This document shows positions 1-10,958 of a stretch of DNA of 64,000 nucleotides, one piece after another (the first letter of the stretch is position 1; the number at the start of each line of letters is the position of its first letter). A program made the translations under genes and the position numbers. Source of the stretch: Periconia sp. R9002 (Eukaryota; Ascomycota; Dothideomycetes; Pleosporales; Periconiaceae). Under the pieces are notes generated by a model. It had not been told where the DNA came from. It saw only the letters and a list, made by a program, of their open reading frames with translations, and ran no database searches. The stretch covers positions 124,001-188,000 of the forward strand of contig JAMAHW010000027.1 in the NCBI GenBank assembly GCA_023627715.1, written 5' to 3'.

Positions 1-1606
1 TCGAAACTCACCATATGCCATCATTCCCAATACTGTCGCAGATAGAGCGAACTGCACACCGCGAACCGGAAGTACCCAACTGACAGCCATTGCTCCGCCC
101 TTTACTATTTTAGATTCCTGTGTTGGATTATCGAAACTGATTTTTCACAGATGGATGTGCGGCGAAGGTGGATATTGTTATCGTTGTAAGTTTGGATATA
201 TCGTTTTTGAAATGTAGTCGTTGGTAAAAGAGCGTGCGCGGAACTCAATCAACAAGGTCCAGCAAAAAAAGGTACAAAGGAGCGATGTAGAACGTAATTT
301 CGTAGTAAAAGGAAAATCGGACGGGTAGATGGGCTTTGGGCAGGTAATATGTAGTACATATTCCCAATCCTGACATGCGACCAAATTAGCCTCAGAAGTG
401 ATTCTGTCTTCTGGCCTCAATCATGCACCATTTATTCACACCCCTGTGCAAGACATCCCGAAATAGCCTGTTCACCAAACGATAGGCGCACCGGCGCCAT
501 TTTTCTCGACGCCCAAAGCTGTCATGTTATGCCATTGCATGGAGTTGCATCCGCTCATCAGTCGCCCACCACTAAGGCCGTTCCATTTTATCATTAGCGT
601 TTCAGACATAGTTACACCCCGTTGTCTCACGCCCAGCCGCCAAGGGGCTGTGATTGGTCAGGCCCATGAATCTGATGCATCGATGTTGCAGCCTTTGCCC
701 TTTGATCTTGCGGAGAATACTTCGAAGGATCAGGAACTGGCGTGTTGTTGACATTCAACTTGGCCATCTACAGCAGGCGGAGCTTGCGTTGTTATGCCGC
801 GCCCATATTGCCGCGTAATTTTCTGAACGCAAACAGACATGCGAAAAGACTTTCGCATCAATAGCTTGCGAGAGGTATCAACGGTATACGTAATCATTGG
901 GACCATCCTCACTCTACAAGAAGGCTTTGCCATATTTGTCTCATTAGTGCAATTTCCATGGGGTTCTGATTTTGGCCTCTAACGGGCGTCACCAGAACGA
1001 AATAGATAGAACACAATCAAGACTAGAACGCCAATGAGTTTTGTTTCTAATTACCACTTGCCATGACCCATCCGAAATTATTTTTACATTTCCCCTACGG
1101 AATGGTCGCCCACTGTTTAAGGCGCTCGACCAATCCTATTTTTCTCCTTTGCCCGGCTCATATGAAGAAAGCATGCTCTGCCAGGGCTATCCTAGTTCGC
1201 AGCCGGCAGTAAACACCTGTACAGGATACAAGCGAGCATTTCAGCGCCGCAAGACCTGCAATATTTGGACCTGCCAGCTGATAAACGGGTTCTCGATAGA
1301 GGCAGCGGGAAATAAGAAAGGTCCTTTGTCCTAAGAAAGAAAGTAAGAGAAAAAGAAAAGAAAGAAAAAACCAAAAGCCCATAGCCGACGATCTTTCATA
1401 TCACACGGAACCACCGTCTGTTATGTAACCCTCCCACGTCGAAACCAGAAACAAACCCTAGCTGGTTTGAATCTGAACGTCGAATAGTTAATACACATGT
1501 TTTATACAGACCACGTTTATAAAGAGTCAAACACGTGTTCAAGGCATTTTCAGCGCAAGATAACAGGTGCTTCCGGGCAACGCAGGCATTTCAACCGCGG
1601 AGTATG
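1..1606. other. Intergenic, no gene seen
   Basis: No open frame here has protein-like composition or splice signals that extend it. The stretch lies beyond the 3' end of the decapping-scaffold gene. A purine-rich tract (runs of A and AAG) lies near 1330-1375. The outer boundary is cut by the window edge, so a gene end could lie just outside. Confidence 0.6.
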
Positions 1607-4600
1607 TTAGACTCGACCTCCGTAGGAAGGGACCGCGCGAGTGATCTCATTGACCCTAGCGACCAATGAAGAAATGCGACGGAGAGAGATGTCTCCCGGA
1701 GAGCTTTCGTTGAGCGACATATAAGCTTGCGTAAGGCGGTCACGGATGACATCCATGATCTTGGGGACAACGTCGCGAATTTCAGGGTCCTGTTTGTTAT
1801 TAGTTTGAAGTCTTTCCACTGCAACGAACCAACTTACGTGAGGATTCACATTCTTCAGCACAGCAGCGAGCCAAACCAGGCGTTCAGCCAAGTTTCGATC
1901 AAGGACGTTAGTGACAACTGCACCCGTGGACAGAGCCAATAGAGGCGAAACATGGTCCAGATACTGGGGGTTGCAACGGACGAATACCGTATCGAAGAGA
2001 GAATCCGAACGAGGGGACTGCAACCACAACATCGTGCCCTGTTCGTACTTGCCCTCGCTCATATAACGTGTGATCTCTTCCTCCTCCAATTCTTCGGGGC
2101 TCTTTTGCTTAGGCGGTGAACGAGTTACGTTGGGAGAACCGTGGGCCGAACCGCCATACTGCTGACTTGACTGTGCCACGTGTTGATGTAACTTGGCAAT
2201 CTGGCTCTGGAGCTCAGCTTGAGTAGCAGCCATACCCTGAATTGTCTGAAGGCAGGTTTGAACAGTTTCCGTGAGCTGCGCAATCTTGAAGGCATCGTTG
2301 TGTCGTTGCGCCTGGGCTTCGCGAAGCTGCTCTCCGATCTTGTTCTCAACAAGACTAGTAACCGTCGCGATCGCAGGGTTGATAGCAGAGCCTACCGCAG
2401 CGGTAATCAAGGGATCGACGCTGCCAGTCACTTTCTTGGAAACTTGATCTGACAAGGACTGGATCACGTGGGGGGCCTTCAACGTGCGTGAGATCTGCTC
2501 CGGTATATCTTTGGAAAGTTGAGGGCCAAGCGCTGATTTCAGAGAACCACCAATGTTCTTCTCCAGAGTGGTTGTGGTCTGGCTCAAAAGCGCTGGGAGA
2601 AGTACATCACGCATGTTCTCAGTCACCATCTTCTTGATGACGCCCTCAACATTATCCGTCAACGTGCTCGACACCAGTCGTAGGATAGCGTCTTGCTTGG
2701 AGGAAAACTGTGCGTTCATGACACGCTTGTCCTCGTCGATACGTTTGTGAAGGCTGTCTAGCTCACGGGAAAGACTTTTGGCGAGCTCTGCCTGAATGAC
2801 CTCTTCAATTTTCTTTACGTCAGGTAGTCGGTCGGCAAACTTCTTAGCCCACTCAGGCATCTCGTTATCGGAAACCGGAATGGATCTCGATTCCGTCGCG
2901 AGAACACTAGAGTCAGGCTGGACAGGTGATTTGGAACGTGAAACAGATTGCGCAGCCTGCGCATATGATGGTGGAGGGGCACGAGTAGACGTGGACGTGG
3001 AGGCTTGCGAAGCTGTCTCCGTCGCATTGGAGCGTTTCTTTTTCTTTTTCTCCGACTTCTCGCCTCCGTTGATGATAGCAGCGCGAGCTGCGTCTTGCTT
3101 GCTTTCGACTTTAGCCAACGAATTAGCGCGCGCAGCTGCCTCCGGAGTCATTGATGCCCGAGACATGTTACTGTTCTCCCGCTTGATGCTCTCGCGGGCT
3201 GACTTGTCGGAGACAGATTTGTGAGCTTGCGTGTCGCCGGTGGTTGAGACGGAAGCGTCATCGACAGGCTGAGGAGGTTTCAATTGTGCTATCGAGATGA
3301 CGCCTTCCTTTTCGGCATCTTTTGGATTGATAGGCTCGCCCTCTTTCTTCCAGCCCAGGTCACTTCGTCGAATCCGAAGGGCACACACACCCTTCGAGTG
3401 CATCACGTACAACTCGAAAAGGGAAGTGTTGTCTGGTTCTTCCCCGTCAGGGGGTCCCGCAGGCTCATTAAGCATGTGAAGGCTCCTGATCTGTCCTTTG
3501 GGGGCGAATGTGTACTCTGTAATGCTGGTCATGATGGCAGTAGCATTGACGGCAGGAAGCTGTGATCGCTGTGCCTTGTCTGCTAAGCGAGAGATGTAAG
3601 TAGCCTGGCTCATGACCGGTAGGTTGTACCGGGGACACGAGACGTGTATGAAGAAGATGGAGTTGCGAGTGGGGTGAGCAACTGCCATCACTCCGGTTTT
3701 TGGATGGAATGCAACACTGCAGATCGCATCTGATTCCTTTTCGTGAGGAAGATTAATCTCCTGAACGGCTTTGCCCAATCCAAGATCCCACAATTGGAAA
3801 GAATGGTTCTGCTTCATGCCAACAATAACATATCGCAGTGCAATACCCTTGTTGAAAGGCTTGTCTTTGTCGAAGAAGAAAACGGATGTAGGCCATGACT
3901 TGGCATTTGCAGAAGTGGTATGAAACTCCAACATGGTCTGAGAGACTTCAACCTGTTTAGGCTCGCTATTCAGGTCAGCTACTTCGGGATCGATCAGAGG
4001 TCGAATATCCCAGAAGCGCATACGCCCAGCCTTGTCCAAAGAGATCACAACGGTGTCATCCTCACTAAATGTAAAATCTTTACCCGCTTTACCAGTCAGT
4101 ATCTTAAGTGAACGTTCTTTCAGAAACTTCTCGGTTTGTACGACACGCGATTTCGAGCGAACATACTCAGCCGCGACGTGAGGCCATATGATGTGAATAG
4201 CCTTGCCGCGACCCACAGCAAAGAACTCTGGGTGTCGGGAAGATGGTTTAGCGCGCGTCTTGAGCTGGCCTCCAGATGTGTTATCATCCTGGGCTGGCGA
4301 AGGAGGGAGAATAAGGCCTTGGGTGTCAATGTCAGGGCCGAACTTATCGTCCCTGTCAGTTTCGATCGATGTCCAGAATACAGAACCATTAACTCCAATG
4401 CCTAGGACACTCTGGATAGATCGCTGGCTTGAGTCGTCGCCGGCAACGCAGAGGCCCACGTTGAAAAGGCGTTCCTTCTGGTCCTCAAAAACCTGACGGA
4501 ACTGACCACTCTCCTGGCGAATAATGCGGAAACCACCCTTTTTGACTTGTGCATACACAATGAAGTTTTTGCTTGCTGCCACTAGGGAGCGATCAATCTG

Positions 4601-6001
4601 GTCGAACTCTTTCTTAAGACGAGCGACGTCCATGAACAATTCGGTGCTGAATGATGCACGCTGAAGGGAAGATTCCTTGGAGTCCTGAACAGTGATGGAT
4701 GCAAATGCACGCATAGGGAATCGGTACACGATCACCACCTGGTCTTCGGTCTTAGCTGGGCTGTCATCGGCGCTTTCCCAGCTGTCGACAACATCACCCT
4801 GCGCAACCTCAGCTGTCACTCCTTTCAAAGCAGCAACTAATGGTTTGGGCATAGTCTCCTCCAAAGCTTGCACAGTTTCCTCGTCAGCTAACTCTTTTTC
4901 AATCTGTGCAGCGGTGGCAACAACGGCTTGCTCCATTTCTGTATGCGCGGTTGTGCCCTTTGCCTCAGATCGGCTCTGTACTTCTTCAAGAGCCTCCTCG
5001 ACCTGTTTACCGACTTCCTCGCCCAAGTCACTTACAGCCTCAGCCACAGTTTCGTGTGGGTGAGAGTGAGCTGATGCGGTTGGCGATAGCTTACGGGACT
5101 TGGGTAAAGGCTGCTCATTTGCTTCAACAGCTGCTGGTCGGTCCATGCCATGTTTGGGCTTCAGTATCTGCACCTGAGGTAAAGATTGCTTGGTCTCGGA
5201 GGCAGGCGTGCGATTACGTGGGCTCGCGGCTTCCAGCTTTTCGAAGGGATTGACGTAAGTAAACTTGGGTGGGCCACTGGGACTGGGGCGAGCAGCAGTG
5301 TCGGGCTCGAACTGCGAAGCCCCAGGTCCGTCAGATCCGAAGACGTGCATTGGAGAGAACGACGAGGGTTGGTCTTCCAACTTGGCCTCAGCAAGGTCTT
5401 GGGAAATTTCCTCCACGGCTGCCGTTTCTGGCATCTGTGTAGGGGGACTGAAGGTTGCCACTGAAGCTCGGGATGAGTGGCTATCGCCCTGGGCGGGTTT
5501 GGGATGATTGAGTAGCCTCATCAAGAGATCCTGAGGATTTTGGGCTGATACGGAAGCGGGTTCGGGACGGGTAGCGGGTGGTGCAGGGCCAGAGGTAGGC
5601 GCATGCGATGACTTGCCACCCATGAAACCCGCGACCAAATCAGTCGCAGACACGGCGCGCGAGGGAGTACCTTCTACCGACTGTGTGTTTTGCGATGGGC
5701 GCCTAGCCGCCTGGGTAACGTTGGGCTGGGAGTTGAAGCGCAGCAGATTCAGCAGGTGCGCCGACTGTTGTTGCTGCGTCGACGGCTGGGAACTGCCATG
5801 CTCGGGTGCTGGCGTGTTCGCAGCTGACGTGTTGGGCGACATGACTGCAGAATGATGGTGCGGCTGCGGTCCACTCGGCGATGGCGAGAATATGGGCGAG
5901 GAGACGGAAGGTTGCTGGTAACCGTGAGGTTGAGCTTGTTGATTGCCAGCGGCAGAGTTTTGATTGCTTAGACGAGCAAACAGCTCCTGGAGGTCGGCCA
6001 T
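1607..6001 (-). CDS. EDC4: EDC4/Ge-1-like mRNA decapping scaffold (Pdc1-type)
   Basis: Spliced CDS is complement(join(1607..1789, 1838..6001)), 1448 aa, close to the length of animal EDC4. By homology it would scaffold the Dcp1-Dcp2 decapping enzyme in P-bodies. Seen: a Q/S/P-rich disordered N-terminus (about 1-400); a WD40-like region (about 420-850) with blades such as DKAGRMRFWDIRPL and HSFQLWDLG; a Lys/Ser-rich linker; a long coiled coil (about 1090-1310); and a helical C-terminal domain beginning EEEITRYMSEGKYEQG, typical of Ge-1. The 48-bp intron (GTAAGT, ACTAATAAC branch point, CAG) is a multiple of three without a stop, so the unspliced frame is also open and would add 16 residues. 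The start at 6001 is the first ATG of the frame and gives MADLQELFARL, a short amphipathic helix. Confidence 0.85.
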   Translation of the reverse strand: MADLQELFARLSNQNSAAGNQQAQPHGYQQPSVSSPIFSPSPSGPQPHHHSAVMSPNTSAANTPAPEHGSSQPSTQQQQSAHLLNLLRFNSQPNVTQAARRPSQNTQSVEGTPSRAVSATDLVAGFMGGKSSHAPTSGPAPPATRPEPASVSAQNPQDLLMRLLNHPKPAQGDSHSSRASVATFSPPTQMPETAAVEEISQDLAEAKLEDQPSSFSPMHVFGSDGPGASQFEPDTAARPSPSGPPKFTYVNPFEKLEAASPRNRTPASETKQSLPQVQILKPKHGMDRPAAVEANEQPLPKSRKLSPTASAHSHPHETVAEAVSDLGEEVGKQVEEALEEVQSRSEAKGTTAHTEMEQAVVATAAQIEKELADEETVQALEETMPKPLVAALKGVTAEVAQGDVVDSWESADDSPAKTEDQVVIVYRFPMRAFASITVQDSKESSLQRASFSTELFMDVARLKKEFDQIDRSLVAASKNFIVYAQVKKGGFRIIRQESGQFRQVFEDQKERLFNVGLCVAGDDSSQRSIQSVLGIGVNGSVFWTSIETDRDDKFGPDIDTQGLILPPSPAQDDNTSGGQLKTRAKPSSRHPEFFAVGRGKAIHIIWPHVAAEYVRSKSRVVQTEKFLKERSLKILTGKAGKDFTFSEDDTVVISLDKAGRMRFWDIRPLIDPEVADLNSEPKQVEVSQTMLEFHTTSANAKSWPTSVFFFDKDKPFNKGIALRYVIVGMKQNHSFQLWDLGLGKAVQEINLPHEKESDAICSVAFHPKTGVMAVAHPTRNSIFFIHVSCPRYNLPVMSQATYISRLADKAQRSQLPAVNATAIMTSITEYTFAPKGQIRSLHMLNEPAGPPDGEEPDNTSLFELYVMHSKGVCALRIRRSDLGWKKEGEPINPKDAEKEGVISIAQLKPPQPVDDASVSTTGDTQAHKSVSDKSARESIKRENSNMSRASMTPEAAARANSLAKVESKQDAARAAIINGGEKSEKKKKKRSNATETASQASTSTSTRAPPPSYAQAAQSVSRSKSPVQPDSSVLATESRSIPVSDNEMPEWAKKFADRLPDVKKIEEVIQAELAKSLSRELDSLHKRIDEDKRVMNAQFSSKQDAILRLVSSTLTDNVEGVIKKMVTENMRDVLLPALLSQTTTTLEKNIGGSLKSALGPQLSKDIPEQISRTLKAPHVIQSLSDQVSKKVTGSVDPLITAAVGSAINPAIATVTSLVENKIGEQLREAQAQRHNDAFKIAQLTETVQTCLQTIQGMAATQAELQSQIAKLHQHVAQSSQQYGGSAHGSPNVTRSPPKQKSPEELEEEEITRYMSEGKYEQGTMLWLQSPRSDSLFDTVFVRCNPQYLDHVSPLLALSTGAVVTNVLDRNLAERLVWLAAVLKNVNPHVSWFVAVERLQTNNKQDPEIRDVVPKIMDVIRDRLTQAYMSLNESSPGDISLRRISSLVARVNEITRAVPSYGGRV

Positions 6002-6519
6002 GGAGAGCGAGGTAAAAAGGAAATGACCGCCTGATGAGTGTTAATGGCCGCAATGGCCGAAGCAAAGGTGAAGGTGACGGTAATGGTAAAGGTGGAGGAG
6101 TGTATGGGAGCTGGCGGCGGGCGAGACGGCGAGGCGGCGACGGGTCCTATTACTCACCAGAATTTGGGATGCGCTGGCCAGCCCACACCAGCCACTTGAA
6201 CCGCGCAGGTGGGGTTTTACTTTGTTCAAGACGTGGAACCCGGCAATGTGATAAGAAATTGGAGATGATGGAAGTGTGAAAAAGATGCCACAATCGCACT
6301 CAAGTCAATTGACAACGATACTGGTGTGTCCCGACATCACTGTCCCGCGCGCCCGAACACCTCAATCCCAAAGAGGCAAGGCGTATTGATGTCACGTGCC
6401 CCTTTTGTGGCCTTCAGACTTGATGTCACCCATTGATCGGATTCATCCCTTCATTTTTCAAGTGCTTTACCTTGATTTAATATTCGCAAAGCCGTTTAGT
6501 TATGAGTCTGCAGCTAATT
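6002..6519. promoter_or_regulatory. Upstream region of the EDC4-like gene
   Basis: This 518-bp gap lies between the EDC4-like start and the 3' end of the GH85 gene, both on the minus strand. A CACGTG palindrome sits at 6393-6398, the core bound by bHLH factors in fungi. No coding frame of substance is seen. The assignment as promoter is inference from position. Confidence 0.45.
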
Positions 6520-8796
6520 TCATTCAGTCACAACCTCCTTCCTTATATTGGCAGATTTGCTTGCAAGTTCTCTCCCGTCAAAACCCACTCCAATGATTTC
6601 AATGGCCATCTCGTCATCTGCCCTGTCTTTCATCAAATGACTCGGTAGTATGAATTCCAAAGCGTGAGCTACGCCCATATTCAACCCATCCACCCGTACC
6701 AGGAAGTGGGAAAATGGTCCACTGATCGCACTGTACGGCATGCCAGAAAGAAGGTAATCCGCTTCTGTGCCGTCTAGATATGCCCAGCGTAGCCGCCAGT
6801 ATGTACCATTTGCGTTTTGGTCTTGAACCACTTGTATGTCATGAATCTCGATGTCTTCTGTCGATTTCAAATCATATTGTGGTGTCTAGTGTGAATGCTT
6901 GAATTAATAAAGATCTCACTACTTGAGCCTATGTCATGGTCGATGGGGCACTTACAATTTTTATACTCTGCACTTCCATGAGACGTAATGGCTTTTCGCT
7001 GATGTATGACGCCTGCAAGCGTATACCTATCTCCTGGAGGCGGCCATATTCTTTAGTTTTATTACCAAGCTGGATTGGCCATTTAATGGCGCTATCATGA
7101 GGACACGGTACAACGCACATGCCGTTGTTAAACTTCAGGAAATAGCTCAGAGAGATTCCCGGCGCTTGCAACAGGATTTTGTAGGCAATTTCCAGGTATA
7201 AAGTTCGATCAGTAGACATGTCAAGCGAAAATAAGGAGAGCAAGAACTCCCCATCGCTTTGGGTGCGACTTTCTTTGAGTCCAGTAGTTTGGTAAGTGAC
7301 GACCAACTGTGTTAGGCCGACAACGTCTTCAAGGTGGTAGGAGAGGGTTTGTATATTTGCAGTTCCATCGCCATTCATATTCCTTTCCAAACAGCGCGGT
7401 AATATCGATTGACACGCCAATTGCGAGTGGACTGATTTGCCATCAAAGAGTCGATCTGCTTCTAGATGCGAATGCCGACCAAAACCTCTGCTAAAGTTGG
7501 TATAGAAAAAGCGATTCGAGCCTGCAGGGAAGTCCTGGGCATATTTAGTGATGCATCTTTCTTCATTTGGTGGATGCTGGGCGTGAACATGTCCACAAGA
7601 GCAGGAAACCTCGGGAAACGGACCACCCTCCCATACAGCTTGTTCCATTACTCGGCCGTTCCCCGGGAAGAAGTGCTCAAAAGTCCATGCCGGAGCGAAG
7701 ACTCCTGAGGATAGCCCAAGCTCCGAAAGTTTTTGAACAGCAACGCCACTGTATGTCCCACCTCCTTTTTCCTCAGGGTAGGTAATGCGTCGGCGCGTGA
7801 GAGGGGCAGCATTTTGCGCCCACATATCGATTCCAAAAAACACCCTATCGGCGCTCAATCCCTCATAGGTCGAAGCAACCTGTTTCGAGCTCAGCGCATC
7901 GACCTCTCTCCAACTGTAATTCGTCAAAACCTCTCCACATGCCTGACCAAAGACGGCATTCTTTGGCGTCAATGCATTCTGGTAAGCAACTTTGTTCTCA
8001 ATAGTGAGCGCATCGTACCTGTCCATGTCAATCATGTCACTACTTTCATGTAAGGTAGAAACATCACAACGGACCAGATTAGACTACGGGTTGGGCCCAG
8101 CCTCTCTCTCAGCTGGCGAAGGAAAGACTTCAGCATTTGGGGATCCCAGATCTGATTCGAAAATGGTTTCTCGATATTGACGAGATAGCCGTCGAAGCCA
8201 TAGTGCTGAGCAATATCGGCCAGCTTTTTAGCAAACAGAAAGGTGGGTCCAAGTTTCGAGTTGTCTCGAGACCGAATTTGTGCAACTAAATGATCAGAAT
8301 CCTTGGTTTGTGGCTCAATGAGAATAGTCCCTAAGGCTTGGACTCCATTTCTATGGAGCGTGTTGGTCCACGATGGAGGGGGGAGACACACTAATTTGTG
8401 AGAGAAATAGACAAACTTTTCAACATATTGCAGGTATTCGCAGCTGTAGCTCTCATTTTGGACGCCGACTCCTTGGACTGCTTCATATTCATGGTAGTTG
8501 CCCGAATAATCGTGGCACAGAATAGTAGCGGCCTTTGGCCCTGTGTCGGCTTCGGTTGGGCTCGATCTTACTAACAATGGAGTGTTGGCCCTTTGGAGAG
8601 GGTCAGCATCAATTTCTGACCATGTTTCTAATTGATCAAAAGTATCGAAATAAGCAAAGCCCTTCAGGCGATCCAGCTCACGTTGTTTGGCTCTCTCTTC
8701 AGGTGTAGGTCCCGTATCTGGGGATGGGAACAGATGGCGATAGCTATCTCTGATGGGTCTCAGGATATCCTTCCATCCCGGAGGGATAATCATCAT
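6520..8796 (-). CDS. Endo-beta-N-acetylglucosaminidase, GH85, cytosolic type
   Basis: Spliced CDS is complement(join(6520..6885, 6956..8018, 8075..8796)), 716 aa. GH85 enzymes cut the chitobiose core of N-glycans. The N-terminus GWKDILRPIRD, LVCLPPPSWTNTLHRNG and GFDGYLVNIE are family hallmarks; N207 and E209 match the catalytic Asn/Glu pair. The first intron has an unusual GTCCGT donor but restores the expected LIW-YDALT join. The second intron (70 bp, GTAAGT...CTAG) adds the C-terminal beta-rich module (about 596-716). There is no signal peptide, which fits the cytosolic enzyme that processes free or misfolded-glycoprotein glycans. Start at 8796 is the first in-frame ATG. The gene is divergent from the ERD2 gene. 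Family call is strong; physiological substrate is inferred. Confidence 0.9.
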
Positions 8797-9223
8797 AGGC
8801 TTGGTACTTATATGGTGTTTTACGCCTTTGGACGGGTTTGGCTATACAAAAGACACCGATGAATAGATGGCCGTGCACTGTCCTTGTTTCCAGTTGAAAG
8901 GGGACAGGAGCGTCGGATTGAGGTCAAGAACCAATTGGGTGTAATGATTTGTGCGCTTTCCCGTGTTGCAAACTTTAATCGTGCGCCCCGTGAATTCTTG
9001 CTCTTATATTTCGAAAGGGGAGGGCTTAAAGTGAATTCAATATGCATGTGACGTCTAGGTGCTATTTGAGGTGATGGGCAGGGGTAATGCTTGGCATGCA
9101 AGGATAGTGGGTTCGACCTTCGAGCTCCCAACGTGTCATTTCTGTTTCTGTTTCTTCAACATCCCAACTCTCATCGTACCGTCATTGCGCTTTACCTGGA
9201 GCCACGCAGGCCTCACCATCACG
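8797..9223. promoter_or_regulatory. Divergent promoter, GH85 and ERD2 genes
   Basis: A 427-bp gap lies between two divergent start codons, so it must hold both promoters. A GGTTCGA stretch near 9110 looked like a tRNA B box, but the flanks do not form a T-arm. Confidence 0.5.
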
Positions 9224-10192
9224 ATGAACATTTTCAGATTGCTAGGTACGATTCACTCCCCAGTCCGTTCGTTCGAGCCGCTGCTATCGGGACGATCAAT
9301 GGCTTCCGAGGGATTGATTAGGGATCGCATTCGCGATTAACCCTTCACGATAGAATGCGCTTACTGACTGTAAATTCACAGGGGATCTTTCCCACCTGCT
9401 ATCTATTCTGATTCTTCTTCACAAGATGAAGACGTCAAGCGTATGCCTGCTCCGCATCTTTTCATCAAGCGCGTAACCTAACTCCAACAGAGCGCTTCGG
9501 GCATCTCGTTCAAATCGCAATTCCTCTACCTGATCGTCTACGTGACGCGATACGTCGATCTTCTCTGGACATTCTACAACCCTAGCGCCCTATACAACAC
9601 CTGCTTCAAGATAATCTTCATAAGCACGTCCGCGTATACGGTCTATCTCATGCTTAATGATTACAAACCAACACACGATCCGAATTTGGACACGTTCAAA
9701 GTTCAGTACCTAATTGGAGCGAGCGCCATCATGGCAATACTGTTTCCGTACAAATACACATTCACAGAAGTGCGCACCTCCGGATCGGTGTGAGCCACGA
9801 TCCTTGCTAACGAACTTTCAGATCTTGTGGGCGTTTTCCATTTGGTTGGAGTCGGTTGCCATCCTCCCCCAACTCTTTATGCTGCAAAGAACCGGCGAAG
9901 CGGAGACAATTACAACCCATTACCTCTTCGCTCTTGGAGCTTACCGTGCCTTGTACATCCCCAACTGGATATACAGATATTTCGCCGAGGTGCCCAAATT
10001 TTATGACCCGATTGCCGTCATTGCAGGAATTATCCAAACCATTCTCTATTCGGACTTCTTTTGGATCTATTACACAAAGTGCGTATATTTCTTCATCTAT
10101 CTGATACCCAGCGTACGTCATCGTTCACTTATTAACATAATACTTTGTTCCGTAGGGTTGTTCAAGGCAAGAAGTTCAATCTGCCAGTGTAA
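9224..10192 (+). CDS. ERD2: ER lumen protein-retaining receptor (KDEL/HDEL receptor)
   Basis: Five exons: 9224..9245, 9382..9440, 9491..9769, 9822..10078, 10156..10192, giving 217 aa, the usual ERD2 length. The receptor returns HDEL/KDEL proteins from Golgi to ER. Diagnostic stretches include [74 protein letters not shown] and a short basic tail ending GKKFNLPV, as in COPI-binding tails. Seven hydrophobic segments are visible. The first coding exon is only 22 nt. Introns 3 and 4 use GTGCGC and GTGCGT donors; a TTGCTAAC branch point is clear in intron 3. Every junction restores conserved sequence. Confidence 0.96.
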
Positions 10193-10958
10193 GGCTACTA
10201 GCGTACAGCACCATTGTCCACTCCTCATGGATACTGCTTCTAGAGGTACCCAACAATGGACTTTGGGTATTGCGCATGTTCTTGTATTATAAGGATGACT
10301 TTTGAGAGGATTGGACGGTTGGGAACGCATTTGCTTTGAGGAGTCGCATGGCGTTTTAGGGGGCATATCGGTTACTCGTCACATATACCGGATTACAAAA
10401 CAGCATGATTGTTTTCTTGGCAATGGGAGCACTGTAGAAGGTGTCGGACTGTGAGGGTTACCATGATCCTGTACTTGACGTCTAACGTGATGAATGATAG
10501 ATGCATTCATCAAATTTCATGTAGGCTTTTTATAAATGAAGAATCTTTCTATAAGGTCCCTTGGTTAAAGATCTATGACGCAACATACCTCTCCCTCTGC
10601 AAACGGCCCTCGCCTTCAACAGAAAGGTTAGTTTCGGATAGGTACCCTTTATCTGTTTAGCGTCCGTACTTTCTACCTGGGTCCTGGGGTCAATCCGGGG
10701 AAACTGCAATGGCTCCACAACACTGCGTCGTTTGAGACAAGGCGGGCTTACTGCAACAATTACGAAGCTTCTTTTGATCAAGGCCTCCTGAACTGTACGC
10801 ATTAGGTAGTACAACGAAGACGCATACGAATCATGAGAGATGCCGAGGTCCACCAAATACACATTATCCCCGCAGAACCCCTCATGCGGAGCCGTGTCCA
10901 CAAATGGACGTAAATCATCAACTTCCTCCACTACTTTACACAGCTTTCACTCCATAAC
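10193..10958. other. Intergenic, upstream of the SDR gene
   Basis: Contains the 3' flank of ERD2 and the probable promoter of the SDR gene. A 133-codon minus-strand frame at 10530-10931 has no recognisable domain or repeats and is not supported as a gene. Confidence 0.5.

Noticed and set aside
9100..9125. GGTTCGA stretch resembling a tRNA B box
   Set aside because: The flanks cannot pair as a T-arm and no acceptor or anticodon arm is found.
10530..10931. 133-codon minus-strand frame upstream of the SDR gene
   Set aside because: Its composition is plausible, but there is no domain, no splice support and it lies in the SDR promoter. Left as unsupported.
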